Assembly (NCBI RefSeq): GCF_963576675.1 | Contig: NC_088919.1 | Coordinates: 40,632,501-40,696,500 of the forward strand | Length of the DNA: 64,000 nt | DNA from: Euphorbia lathyris | Lineage: Eukaryota > Streptophyta > Magnoliopsida > Malpighiales > Euphorbiaceae | Reading direction: 5' to 3' | Shown here: one piece after another, positions 1 to 11,498 of the stretch | How the letters are laid out: each line of letters starts with the position of its first letter | Numbering within the stretch: position 1 is the first letter of the stretch | Position numbers and translations under genes: made by a program | The notes under the pieces: model-generated | Told to the model about the DNA's origin: nothing | The model's database searches: none | What the model saw: the letters and a program-made list of their open reading frames with translations, nothing else

Positions 1-2
1 TC

Positions 3-236
3 AAATGTGACAACAAAAGTGCAATTGATCTGTCCAAGAACCCAATACAACACAGCAGAATGAAGCATGTCAGCATCCGACATCACTTCATTAGAGACCA
101 TGTACTCAAGGGTGAGATTAAGCTGACCTTTGTCCCAACGGACGAACAGCTTGCGGATATCTTCACGAAGCCACTGGCACGTGAGCAGTTCAGCATACTG
201 AGAGAAGCAATTGGTATGTTTAATCCTCTTCAGTAA
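3..236 (+). CDS. Copia pol C-terminus (RNase H), partial
   Basis: This open frame enters from the left edge and stops at TAA 234-236. It encodes the last 77 residues of a Ty1/copia polyprotein. It includes the stretch [13 protein letters not shown], the [16 protein letters not shown] segment and the LADIFTKPL motif that close nearly every plant copia RNase H domain. The domain would degrade the RNA strand of the RNA/DNA hybrid during reverse transcription. No disruption is seen in the visible part. The start, RT and integrase are outside the window. Confidence 0.93.
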   Translation, partial: KCDNKSAIDLSKNPIQHSRMKHVSIRHHFIRDHVLKGEIKLTFVPTDEQLADIFTKPLAREQFSILREAIGMFNPLQ

Positions 237-717
237 ATTCCTGTGCTAAATGAATATTGAATGCTGAGTGAATTACATGCTGAATGATTTATTGTTTGCT
301 GAGTATCTCCTTGAAACTGACTGAATATACAATACTGAGTAAACTTGCACACTGAGTAAATTAATTTAGAACTTGAACTTAAAATCATCCTTAAATAATG
401 CACTAACCACTCAGAATATCAAACGCTTGACATTCTAAATACTGAGTGATTAATCTGTTAGCATAAATGCCAAGCACGCGTATAACCTAGGATGACGTAT
501 TCGCCGTAATGTGTCATAAATGCTAGGATCCTTGTCGGTACATGATCCCAAGGCAAAACTGACACATGGATTTGGTTAAGATCCACACCGTTCAACTTGT
601 CTATAAATTATGGGCATTTCCCCATTTTTTACTCTTTACGCTTAACAAATTCTTAAGGCTAAGAAATTACTCAAATTTCTCTCTCTCAAATACCTCTATT
701 CTCTCCATCTTAAAAGA
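237..717 (+). other. pol-env spacer with TATA-like box
   Basis: This 481-nt non-coding spacer separates pol from the env-like ORF of the Sirevirus-like element. It is rich in CTGAGT and CTGAATG repeats. TATAAATTA at 602-610 lies about 110 nt upstream of the next ATG. It is followed by a pyrimidine-rich, leader-like stretch up to 717. A separate internal promoter for the env-like ORF is possible but is only inferred from this arrangement. Splicing from the genomic RNA is the alternative. Confidence 0.45.
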
Positions 718-3543
718 ATGACTAAGCTATCCTTCAACGTCTCCGGTGCCGGCCACCAAAAGTCCAGCTCCGATGAACCTTCACGAAACCCCTCTACACC
801 GAGCAAGGGTAAAACTGGCCAAACCTCTGGCCAAGGGAAAGCTGTTAAGATCAGGACCTACTCAAAGGTCTTCGACAATGTACGTGAATGGAAGGTAGAA
901 CCCTCTAGATGGGTTTCAGAGCACTTTGTACAGAACGAACAGCCATTTGCTGAGTGGATTTCCAAGAATGAATGGACTGGGCTATTCTCGGTCAGGGATG
1001 AGACATATCCTGACCTAGTGAGGGAATTTTACCACAACCTCAAGGTTGCCAGTGACTCCGTCGACTACCTGAGCACTGAAGTAAAAGGGAAAACCATCTT
1101 CATCAACCCTCTGTACATAGGAAATCTCCTCCAGCTCAAAACTGAGGGAGTAAGGCTAAGAAAGTCAGGAGATCAGGACAAGACCGACTACGTCCATACC
1201 TTCTGCAAACCTGAGGGTCACTCAGGAGAGATCTCAGCATCTTCAATAGGACAGCATCAGAAGATGGCTCACTACCTGCTGAGCTATTTCATTTACCCAA
1301 AGATCAACTGCACTACATCAGCAACCAACTTTGAACAGTGCTTCATATGGCACATGCTGACGTACACCCCCATCAACATGCCAGTTTTCTTAGTTGCTGG
1401 GTTCCTACGCAGCACGGGTACAATGAGGTTGGGATCAATCATCACCAGGATCCTCATCGACCACAAGATTGACCTCGAAGGTGAGGAATCTTTTAGAGGA
1501 ACTGAAATCACAGCTGCCTCGCTGAGGGCACTTAAATTTGGACAGCCCTTGAAGAAAGGAAAAGCTGCTGCTGCTGCTGGCCAAGCTGATCAGACTAAGG
1601 AGACTATTGCTGAGCCTAAGAAAGGGCGAAGAACTAAGGCCCCAGTTTCTCGCAAGAGAAAATCTGATGAGGCACCTAATACTGTGTCTCCAGCAAAGAG
1701 GCAGAGGTCAGCTGGAAAGTCAGCTGAGAAGAGAAGCAGGCAAGATGAGCCTGACACTGAGGAAGCTGCTGAGCTATCTCAGAAGAAGCAGAAGTCTTCA
1801 ACACTGGCACCTCTCGACGTCATGCCGACAGATTTTATTGTACCAGGTGATTCTCATTTCACTCAATGCCAAGGTACTGATGCTGAGGAACCTGAGGTCC
1901 AGTTAGATGACCACTTCATCTCCCAAGTTGAGGAAGAACTTGATGGAGATAATACTGAAGAAGAAGAAGAAGACGATGAAACCAGCGGTCAGGATGACGC
2001 TGAGGAGTCTGAAGAGTATGACAGCGAAATTGAAGCTGAGGATGCTAACACTGGGTTAGCTGGTGGAGCTGTGCAGACTGACACTGATTTAGCTGCTGGA
2101 ATTGAGCAAGTGGATCAAGCTGACCAGACCCATAATGAGGAAAAAGAACCTACTCACTCAGAAGAACCTGCTCATCATACCTCTCCACCACGTAGAAGGC
2201 GAAAGCTGGTTAAGGCTAGTGAGAAAATGGTCAGTGAACCCCCTTTGCAATCACCATCTATTCCTGAACTTGTCCTCTCCAAGACAACAAAGGATCCTTC
2301 TACCGTCCAATTAAAATTTTTCAAACGGCCCTCAACTTCTTCTACTACAACGCCGTTAGAAAAACAAGCCTCTGTTTCTTCTCAACAGGAACATGCCGAG
2401 CATCATACTTCCAATACTTCAACCAGTCAGGTTGAACCGACCACTGCTCATGCTGTCTCCTCAATCATGGTGCTGACTCCCCATCCTTCTGCCGTCAGCA
2501 CAGACAGTGTTTGAGTTAACACCTCTACAACCAATCTCTCTGCCGATCACACAACAATTCCTCCATCTCAAGTGCAGATTGAGCAAACTCATCCTGTCAC
2601 TGACCAGGGTACTCCTCTCACACCCTTCTCTTCTGGTCATACGGATGTACATAGGGATGCCACTGAGTCCGGCAAGAAGCTCATCGACTCAGTGCAAGCT
2701 CTCATCCAAGATCTTCAACAGTCTGCTTCACCTGCTGCTGGATCCTCATTCCCAGAGACAACTCAGCTCTCCCAAGTCACTCTACTTCTCAACGAAGTCA
2801 AGGGACTCAAGGACCTGCTGAATGTCGTCTTATCATTTCAAGCCCAGTAAGCAAAGCAAGACTCACTTGCCAAGTTGGCAGAGATTCAACTGTCCACAAT
2901 TCAACATCTGAACTCGCTACATCAGCAAGTCCAGAGGTTATCTGCTGTGAACACTGACTACGCCACTTCCTCAGAACTGAAGATGCTTTTTGCTCAGCTG
3001 CATACTGAGCAACTTAAGACAAATGAGCAAATGGTGTCCTATAGTCAGTGCTCAGTTGAGCAAATCAGTGAGGCTGTCAGGCTACTTAACCTGAACAAGC
3101 AAGAAATGGATACTGACGCGTTGAAGCAGAATGAATTGCTGTCCCTCGCACAACAATCCTTCAACCATATCCGTCATAATAATATTCAACGACATCACTA
3201 TGACTCAGCACTTCTGAAGACATTCCACCAAGTCTTCGCTGGCCTCTCTGAAGCTCTCATCTGGCAAGCCAAAGCTCAAGCCTTCAGTGTAAATATGCTC
3301 AGTGCTGCTGATCTTCATATACCAGTAGAAGTCTCAGCTGATGGGGTTGCCATTTTTGATGGCGTGAACGAAAGTGCTGACAAACTAAAAGAGCTTTCAC
3401 AAGAACTTTCTCGTGCTGTCTTAACCGATGCGTTCAAGCTCCCTGAAGTTGACAAAACGGGGGAGAAAGCGCAAGCTGCCAGAGCTCAGCATGAGCGACG
3501 TCAGTACGAGCGAAGTCAGTCACAGGGCAAGAAAAAGAAATAG
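718..3543 (+). pseudogene. Sirevirus env-like ORF, two in-frame stops
   Basis: A single reading frame of about 941 codons starts at ATG 718 and ends at TAG 3541-3543. It is interrupted by TGA at 2512-2514 and TAA at 2848-2850. The N-terminal 260 residues resemble the plant-specific 'putative plant transposon protein' domain found in env-like ORFs of Sireviruses. They are followed by a basic Lys/Arg-rich segment (residues ~275-345), a very acidic segment with runs of Glu (~390-440), and a Ser/Thr-rich region. The part after the second stop is Gln/Leu-rich and looks coiled-coil, ending in a basic tail. I see no clear signal peptide or membrane span, so a true envelope function is not supported. 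The role of such ORFs is unknown. Confidence 0.7.
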
Positions 3544-4080
3544 ATAGACTAGCATGCTTAAGCCACATCTGTGTAACCCATTTTGTCTAGTTTACTTCTT
3601 TTGTCTATATACTTGCTGACTTCTCTCAATATATATATCATACTTTATTTCCTGATTTCAATACTGAGTTATGATATATGCTTTTATAGTACTGAGTTAC
3701 TTTGTATCTTCATCAGCCATACTTAACACTTATAATATTTATTGACTAAATGATATGCTGATAACATGTTTGACATCATATTATGATCTTATGAAACATT
3801 CTGATAAAGAACTCATTGAACAATAATTTGCTCAGCGCGCTCTGTATATCTAAAACTTCCGCTTAACACTGAGTAAATAGAATATGTAATATAGCTGACC
3901 TACACCTAAAAACTGACCTTAGACTCACTCATTTAAATTCTTAAATGATGCAATTAAAACTAAGTCAGTAGTGCAACCCTTACGGGGGAGTTTGCTGAAT
4001 GATATAAGGTCAACTATCATGGGGGAGCTCATACTGAATGCCTTGCTGAATAGTTTTGCCAACATCAAAATGGGGGAGTT
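3544..4080 (+). other. Sirevirus 3'UTR with three polypurine tracts
   Basis: This non-coding stretch separates the env-like ORF from the 3' LTR. GGGGGAG tracts lie at 3984-3990, 4021-4027 and 4072-4078. The last one abuts the LTR and is the natural plus-strand primer. Tandem copies of the polypurine tract are a described trait of Sireviruses. TACTGAGTT-type motifs recur many times here, as they do in the pol-env spacer. Confidence 0.72.
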
Positions 4081-5368
4081 TGTTGAAATACCTTTCCACA
4101 TAATTTTGATTTGACAAAATTGTTTAAATATAAATTATAACACATATCCTAAACACACTAAGTTTAAATGCTTTGATTTATTCTACTAATGTGTTTGTTC
4201 AATGTTGAGTATAAATGTTATAAGTCATAAGGATTGGAAGGCCCAAGCCCAATACGGAAACCAAGGCCCAAGTTAAACAACTCAGTACACTCGGCCCGCG
4301 AAGGATCTAGAAGACCTTCGGGAACAACTTCAAGATGAAGCTGCTGAGTAGTCTCGACAAAGCGTACAAGACAGCAGCTGGCAAAGGAAAACTTCCAGAT
4401 AAAGTGTTTCCTCTTTTGGCAAAGTTCAGACGACACAGTATGCTGTCCAGTTGACTTTACCATAAAAGGAGAGACCATCTGCTATGCTGACCGAGGACAG
4501 AAGATACACGATTATGATTGGCCGAGAGCTCTGTGCAAGTCAGGATGACAACGACATATAGCCGTTTCCCTCCAACGGTTATTTTGAAATTCGAAATGAC
4601 CGAATGACCAGACGTCTCTATAAATAGTGCCATCACAAGCTTCACAACACACAGAACTTGATCAAGCCATTACGCTGACCAAATCTCTACAAGTTCTGCA
4701 AGCAAGAAGCAAATCAAATTTCTTACACTACATTTTCATATTTGTGTAAAAGTCTAGAGTGATTGTAAATCGTCTAAAGTGTCTTAGCACATCTTTGTAT
4801 TAGGACAAAAACACTTATCATTTCTAGAAATAGAAAGGAGAGGCTGAGTACTCGGTTTTAAGTACTCAACGGAGAGATTAGGATTGAGTAGAAGTATAGA
4901 GGAAGGTACTCTTGTCATACTCAATTGCTGATATTGTAAAAGGTTTGAGGCTCTACCTTTAAAGAGCTCAATAGAGGATTCGAAATCTCGGAAGTGTTCC
5001 GGGGACAGGACGTAGGCTTAGAAGAAGCCGAACCTGGATAAATCTGCTGAGTGAAGTATTTCTAAACCTTAACTCCTAATTTATATTGCTTGCTTTAAAT
5101 AATCAAAACTGACTAAGTAAAGAGGTCAAGTTGAGTTGTGCGCGTTGAACGTCTGAGTTCAGGAATAGACTCCAAGTGCTATCTCCTGACTCAAGCTGAG
5201 GAACTGACCTAGTCACCTGTTGACTAAGCCAGTATCTTGCTGTTTACTCAGCGCCGCTGTTCAAACCTTTTTCTTTAGAAAAAGAAGTCTGCCTAAATTG
5301 CGAAAAAAGTTTAAATAGTTCCTAACCCCCCCTTGGAACTATACTTGCAACTAAACAAGGGACCAACA
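4081..5368 (+). repeat. Sirevirus 3' LTR
   Basis: It begins TGTTGAAATA directly after the last polypurine tract and ends CA at 5367-5368, giving 1288 bp. The right edge is inferred: LINE ORF1 coding sequence begins at 5369, and the partner LTR is outside the window, so it cannot be confirmed by comparison. A promoter-like TATAAATAG lies at 4619-4627. The C-rich run near 5326-5333 is typical of the end of Sirevirus LTRs. Confidence 0.7.
4619..4627 (+). promoter_or_regulatory. LTR TATA box
   Basis: TATAAATAG lies in the middle of the Sirevirus LTR and is the best TATA box there. It would start the element's genomic RNA. In this 3' LTR copy it would fire rightward into the LINE. Confidence 0.55.
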
Positions 5369-5370
5369 CT

Positions 5371-6354
5371 TGGGTCCCAAATTTTGATCCCCATGATTGC
5401 TCTGTTAACAGGATCCTTACTTGGGTTAGGTTCCCGGGCCTACCTCTTGAATACTACAGTGATAGGTTCCTGAACAAGATTGGTAGCCTTGCTGGGAAAG
5501 TCCACCATGTTGATAAGACTACCATTAGGGCATTGAGAGGCAAGTTTGCCAGGGTCTGTATCGATATTGATCTCGCTAAGCCTCTTCTTTCTCAGTTCTG
5601 TACTCAAAACAAGGTCTATCATATTGAATATGAAGGTATACACAACATCTGCTATGAATGTGGTATGTTTGGCCATACCCTTGAGGGTTGTCCTAAGAGG
5701 AGGAAGGACGTGGAGGAGTTGGTGCAACCTATCATAGGTGAAGCTGAGAAGAGTCAAGGGGAAGTAAGGAGCTTTGGCCCATGGATGCTTGCCAAGAGGC
5801 CAGTGAGAAGGAAGCCACAGGCTAATGTTAATGCTAATCATTCACCAGATATCAGTACGAAGATGACTACTCTCCAAATTGCTCCTGAGATCAAGGTCAG
5901 ACCCCCAGATATTAAGAAGGGGATTGAGACTGGAGTGGACTCAGCTTCGGGTTCCGGGTCAAGGTTCGGTGTTTTGTCTATGGAGGAAGATCAGGACTCG
6001 GATCCTTCTGATAAGCAGATTGATTTAAGCATGCCTGGTCTGGAGTCGGTAGAGCATGCCTCTAGTCTGGGTAATTCTATTAATCCTCTCTTTGTCTCTA
6101 ATGCTTCTGCTAAAGGCAAAGAGATTCCCCAGTCTATCCTGTCAGCTGGGAAGGGTTTGAGTAGGGAGGCGAGTACTCTACATCCTCCTGTTGATGCTCC
6201 TATTGGTAAGACTATAGGAGTGAGTAAGTTAAACATGAAGAATCCCAAAGGGAAACCTAAAAAGAACCTTCATGGTTTGAATTCTTTGGATAAAATGGGT
6301 CCTTCTAGGACCGCCTCTAGGCTCTCCGGAGCCCCGAACAAATACCTGATCTAG
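5371..6354 (+). pseudogene. LINE A ORF1, 5'-truncated (RNA-binding, CCHC)
   Basis: The open frame runs from the Sirevirus junction (TGG at 5371) to TAG 6352-6354, about 327 codons. It starts inside a DUF4283-type domain at a WVPNFDP motif. It then carries one zinc knuckle of CX2CX4HX4C type (CYECGMFGHTLEGC, first Cys at 5650) and a disordered Ser/Lys-rich tail. Plant L1 ORF1 proteins bind the element RNA in the ribonucleoprotein. No internal stop is seen, but the N-terminus is missing from the window. ORF2 follows after 33 nt. Confidence 0.8.
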
Positions 6355-6387
6355 GGTTTGGGCCTGCGTCTGTAGTCTCCCCCTCTG

Positions 6388-9300
6388 ATGGACTTCTTCG
6401 TTTGGAATGTTAGAGGTGCGGCGAGCAAGGCTACCCGCATTCATGTCAATGATCTCATTAAACAGTTTAACCCTTCCTGCTTTGTCCTTCTTGAGACCAA
6501 GGTTAGTGGAGCCAAAGCAGATGAGGTGGTTAGAAAGTTTAAGAATTGGAATTGCGTCAGGTCGGAGGCTACTGGCCGGGCAGGGGGGATTTGGCTCTTT
6601 TGGAAGCCAGGTCAAGTCAATATTGATATTGTTACTATGGACAGTCAATTCATCCATAGTAAGGTGTGTTACCCGGGTAATAAACCCTTCTTTATTACCT
6701 TCGTCTATGCTGATCCTGTTTCGACTAACCGAAGAAGGTTGTGGGAGATCCTTCATTCTTTTAGCTCTAACATGGTGGAGGCGTGGTTGGTTGCCGGGGA
6801 TTTTAATGACATTGCCCTCTTGAGTGATCAGAGAGGAGGGGGTAATCATTATGTGAACCGGTGTCTTAATCATAAGCAAAGTATGGATATGTGCGGGCTT
6901 TCGGACCTGGGTGCTGCTGGCCACAAATTTACCTGGAAAAGGAATAGTGTGTTTGTTAGGTTGGATAAGGTGTACGCTAATGTTGCAGCGATTTATAGGT
7001 TTCCTGAGGTCAAGGTACTTAATCTCCCTTTCCGTCACTCAGACCATTGCCCTATCCTCATTAATTTGGTCAAAGGAAATCGGCTGAAAGGTAATAGACC
7101 TTTTAGGTATCTGGTGGCTTGGGAGTCTCACCTCGAGTTTAAGGATTTCGTTAAAAGCAATTGGCATCCCCACTCTGATGTTCTCCTCGCTACTGAGGAA
7201 TTCAGGAGGAATGTGGCTGTTTGGAATAAAAATACTTTTGGTCATATTATCAGGAGGAAGAACAAACTCTTGAGGAGAATGGAAGGTGTTCAGCGTTGCT
7301 TGGAGGTTCGTTTTGATCATAGCCTGAATGGTCACCTAAGAGCTCTTCAGAACGAGTTGGAAGCTGTGCTTAGACAGGAAGAGCTTCTGTGGTTCCAGAA
7401 ATTTAGGAAGGCTTAGATTCAAGACGGGGACCGGAATACCAAGTTTTTCCACCTCTCAACGATCATTAGGAGACATCGAAATAGGATCGAGGCTATTAAA
7501 GACGCTAGTGGTGAGTGGATTTTTGAGGAGGAGGACATTCGGCGCCTTGCCCTTGATTTCTACAAGGACCTGTTCAGAGAGGAAGCTGTGGACCTAGAGA
7601 GTGCCCACTCTGGCATTTCCTTTCCTCGTTTGGGGGAGCATGCTATTAATAATGCTTTCCATCCCATTGAGCTTAAAGAGATTGATCTGGCCTTCTCCAG
7701 CATCGGTTCCACTAAGGCTCCTGGTATTGATGGTATCCCCGCTAGTTTCTATCATAAACACTGGGACACTGTTAAAGAGGGTATATACAGCTTTGTGTTA
7801 GGTGTCTTTGGTGGTTCGAACGATATCAGTTTGGTTAATAAAACCCTCCTTGTCTTGATTCCTAAGGTTGCCAAGCCTTCTTCCTTTCTCCAGATGAGAC
7901 CCATCAGTCTTTGTAATGTCTTGTATAAAGCTATTACTAAGATTGTGGCTAATAGAATCCGGAAGATCCTTCCGGATATTATCAGCCAAAATCAAGGGAG
8001 CTTTGTTCCTGGAAGACAATTGATGGATAACGTTGTTATTTCCCAGGAGGTTGTCCATTCTATGAAGATTAAGAAAGGCAAGAAAGGGATCGTGGCTCTC
8101 AAGCTGGATCTGGAGAAAGCCTATGATAGGTTGAACTGGAGCTTTCTTCTGGATAGTTTAGCCAAAGCTGGTATCCCGAAGAACTGGAGGAATTTGATTG
8201 GAAAGTGTATCTCCTCTCCTGTTTTCCAGGTTATGATCAATGGGGATATGTCGGATGAGTTCTCTCCGTCCAGGGGTATTCGTCAAGGGGATCCTATGAG
8301 CCCCTTCCTTTTTGTTATTGCCATGGAAAGATTGTCTCACCTGATCCAAGAGGCGGTGAGCAAAGGGACTCTCCACCCTGTTTCCATCAACAGACATTGC
8401 CCCCCTGTTACCCATTTACTCTTTGCTGATGATGTCATGCTTTTTGTGGAGGGTAATGAGGAACAAATTAAGGCTGTGATGGATATCCTCGACTGCTTTT
8501 GTGAGGCTTCTGGCCAGAAGATTAACATCCATAAATCCCGTATGCTTTGTTCCAAGAATATGGATAATAGCTTGTGTAGAAGACTGAGTGAGATGTCTGG
8601 CATTCCCCTGACTCAATCGTTTGGGAAATACCTTGGGGTCCCTCTTCATAGTGACAGGGTGTCCAAAGCCTCTTTTAAAGACATTTTGGACAAATCTAAC
8701 GGTTTGTGTGCTAGCTGGAAAGCTAATTCTCTTTCCCTTGCAGGTCGCCTTACTTTAATCCAGTCTATCAACTGCGCTGCTCCAAATCACATCATGCAAG
8801 CCTGTAAGCTCCCTGAGCCGGTCCTCAACGACATTGATAAAATTAATCGGCGTTTTCTATGGGGAGAGTCTGGGGATGGGAGGAAGATTCACCTGGTCCC
8901 TTGGAAGGAAGCCTGCCAGCCTAAGAGCAGGGGGGGGTCTTGGTATAAGGCAAGCTAAGGACAATAATAAAGTCCTGTTAATGAAGCTTCTTTGGAGAAT
9001 GTGGCAATCCCCCTCCTCCCTTTGGGTTCGTCTTTTGTGCGGCAAGTATAGGAAAGATAGAATCTTTGGTGGCCCGAAGGAGAGGGTTGTCAGCTGTTCC
9101 TTCCTCTGGAAAGGGCTTAGTGCTGTTTTTGCTGAGTTCTGTACGGGGATTGGCTTGGAGGTGGGTAATGGGAGATCCATTAGTTTCTGGTATGACACCT
9201 GGATTGGTGACAAACCGTTGATTGAGGTGTGCATCGCCCCTCCGCCGAATGATCTCCTCTCCTGGAGAATTGCTGATGTGGTGGACTCGGAGGGAGACTG

Positions 9301-10489
9301 GATCTGGTCTAAGTTCGAATCCTTTCTTAGCTTGGAGACCCTCCTTAATATTAGAGGTGTGAAGATTAGTAATCAGGAGGAGGATAAGGACAGACACTGC
9401 TGGACCTTGACTAATAATGGTTCTTATTCTTGCAAACCGGCCTATGAAGCTTTTACCCCTAATACGGCTGATCCTCCCTTGGAAATTTGGAAGTCCATTT
9501 GGGCCCTCAAATTCCCCTACCGCATTAGGAGTTTCTTATGGCTGGGAGTCAAAGACAGGCTCCTCACGAATGCAGATAGACACAGAAGGCACTTGGCTGT
9601 ATCTGGTGCCTGTAGCAGATGCATCGGCCATGTGGAAACCTTGTGCCATGCCTTGAGGGATTGTCCGAATAGTAGAAAGGTTTGGGAAGGGGTCCTTCCT
9701 CACCACATCCTTCCTTCCTTTATGGGGTTCTCTGATATTGACTGGTTCTCTGAAGGCGTTAATGGGAATTTATTGGCCAGTATGGAGCACGGGGCTATTC
9801 TCTTCGCTATTATTTGTCACCAAATGTGGAAATGGAGGAATGAAGAGTTATTTGCTGAGAAGACTGTCTTTATTCCTGACCTCCGGTTTTACTTCTCGAA
9901 AAAACTCTCTGTTATTACAAAGAGTTTTGAAGGAGAGCCCCTGGTTCACCCCTCCCCGGTTAAAGAGGTCCAGTTAGTTGGTTGGAGGAAGCCTAGGGAA
10001 GGGGTTGTCAAGTTGAATACGGATGGCTCCTGCCTTAGTAATGGCAGAATTGCTGCTGGTGGAGTTCTTCGGGATGCTGGTGGCGCCTGGCTGGCTGGGT
10101 TTACCCATAACTTAGGTACGGGCTCCTCCTTTACTGTGGAGCTCTGGGGGATCTTGTCTGGCATTAAACTCGCCATTCGCATGGGTGTTAAAAGACTTTC
10201 AGTGGAGTCTGACAATTTGGAGGCTATCAACAGGATTTCGGATAGACAGGCTGTTTGTCTTAAGAGTGAGAATCTCATTAAAGCCATCTTGAGGCTTCGT
10301 CCTGCCTTCGATTCTCTTACCTTCTCCCATATTTATAGGGAGCAAAACCGTGTGGCGGATCGCTTGGCAGCTGCTGGGCATGGGGGGATGTTAGGTGTTT
10401 CTACCCTTTCCGTTCCTCCTTCTTTTCTGTTACCTTCTCTTCTTGAGGATAGGATTGGGGTCAGTCTTCCTAGACTGATCCCGGGTTAG
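6388..10489 (+). pseudogene. LINE A ORF2: endonuclease-RT-RNase H, broken
   Basis: The ORF2 polyprotein starts at ATG 6388. The AP-type endonuclease fills the first ~220 codons, with WNVRG at the start, GDFND in the middle and SDHCP near the end. TAG at 7414-7416 replaces the Trp of the conserved W-x-x-x-GDRNTKFFH motif. The RT domain follows (KAPGIDGIPASF, FVPGRQ, GIRQGDPMSPFLF, FADD near 8422). The frame shifts by one in an eight-G run at 8930-8937. The next frame holds the C-terminal zinc-binding region and an RNase H domain starting at NTDGS (about 10018), ending at TAG 10487-10489. One nonsense plus one frameshift makes it non-functional. Confidence 0.88.
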
Positions 10490-10532
10490 GTTTTTGTTTG
10501 TTTTTTTTTTTTTCTTCCCTTCTTACAAAAAA

Positions 10533-11498
10533 AATGAGATTAAATTCATTAATTGATTTTGATTAAATTAAATTGATATTTCTAACAAAATATGATATCT
10601 TAACAAAATTATAATAAGAAAAGTTTATAAATTAAACAATAATAATAAAACAAAATTCGTCATTAATTAGCATAAAATTTGAAATTGTACAACCAATCAT
10701 AAAAAGCATTTAACAACTTATAAAATGCACTAGCTAGTTATAGCCATAGTGTGTCAAAAAAATTACATCAAATTCATCTTAATATGTTAAGATAATTACA
10801 AAATATCAATGTATCCATAAATATTAACTTTGAACTGAAAACCTAAAAAAAAATAAAAATAATAGCAAATCAAATAAGAGAAACACTTATTATTTAAGCA
10901 AACTAGAGTCTTGTTTTTTCATGCATTATTATTAACTATTCTTTTTGCAAAGAAAACTATTCAAGTTTTCTAATGAAATGCAATCATGATTCAAAAGCCA
11001 ATTCATAGAATTACATAAAAGATATTTTACTTATATTGTTAAGCCTTGTGCAGTATCAATATATAATGTGCCTATACACTTTCTTTAGTGATGTCTAAAG
11101 TATATATCAATTTTATTCGTAACAAGATCTCATCAGCCTCTTATTAACACCAAAATTTACCTTTTATGAGTTGGCCTTCGTCAACAAGGTCAAACACATA
11201 AACTAGTAATTTCTGATAAAGTCTAATGTTCATGTGATAGCTATAAGTCCAATAATTGGTTTCACATTAGATGCCAAATTGCCTAAGAAATTATGATAAA
11301 TTCATAGCAACTTGTCTAATAGATGCTAGAACTGCAATACACTAAGGCGTCATTATAGTATCCTACTCCAGCATCCAGAAATTCACACATGAAAGGGTGC
11401 AGATGTTTTAGCCGATTGTTAGTTACTAGTCACGAAACAGGGCTTACATTCTTCAATTTATGCCCTGTGATATATAACAGCAAAACAGGGCTTACATT
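10533..11498. repeat. 966-bp block duplicated at 43433-44398
   Basis: This AT-rich block matches 43433-44398 base for base with a constant offset of 32900. I count six substitutions and no gaps (about 99.4% identity). It starts right after the LINE A tail, so the LINE seems to have landed at its left edge. The other copy keeps the uninterrupted left flank. It codes for nothing recognisable. Near its right end it contains a short internal repeat (AACAGGGCTTACATT at 11440s and 11480s). The nature of the unit is unknown; it may be part of a larger transposon such as the CACTA element that flanks the other copy. Confidence 0.85.

Larger units (their letters stand above)
1..5368 (+). mobile_element. 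Sirevirus-like Ty1/copia retrotransposon, 3' part
   Basis: The window opens inside this element. Visible parts in order are the end of pol (RNase H), a spacer, a long env-like ORF, a 3' untranslated region with three polypurine tracts, and a 3' LTR beginning TGTTGAAATA at 4081. An extra ORF after pol plus several GGGGGAG tracts before the LTR is the known layout of plant Sireviruses. The 5' LTR, gag, protease, integrase and most of RT lie left of the window. The LTR ends in CA at 5367-5368, and LINE coding sequence starts immediately after, so the element probably sits inside that LINE. The short motif CTGAGT recurs throughout the non-coding parts. Confidence 0.8.
5369..10534 (+). mobile_element. 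L1-clade LINE A, left part cut off by Sirevirus
   Basis: This is a non-LTR retrotransposon with ORF1 (partial), ORF2 (endonuclease, reverse transcriptase, RNase H) and a short A-tail at 10527-10534. The left boundary falls inside ORF1 exactly at the Sirevirus LTR end. The first bases, CT at 5369-5370, fit as the end of a Pro codon before TGG, matching the PWVP motif at the same place in LINE B. The simplest reading is that the Sirevirus inserted into this LINE and the missing 5' part lies left of the window. 5' truncation of the LINE itself is the alternative. Confidence 0.8.

Noticed and set aside
718..3543. A genuine viral envelope gene
   Set aside because: No signal peptide, fusion peptide or membrane segment is evident, and the frame is broken by two stops; 'env-like' describes position only.
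9300..9330. A tRNA-like GTTCGAATCC motif
   Set aside because: It is inside LINE A coding sequence and no cloverleaf can be formed around it.
5440..10381. Many antisense and shifted ORFs over LINE A
   Set aside because: They mirror the real ORF1/ORF2 frames and match no family in their own frame.
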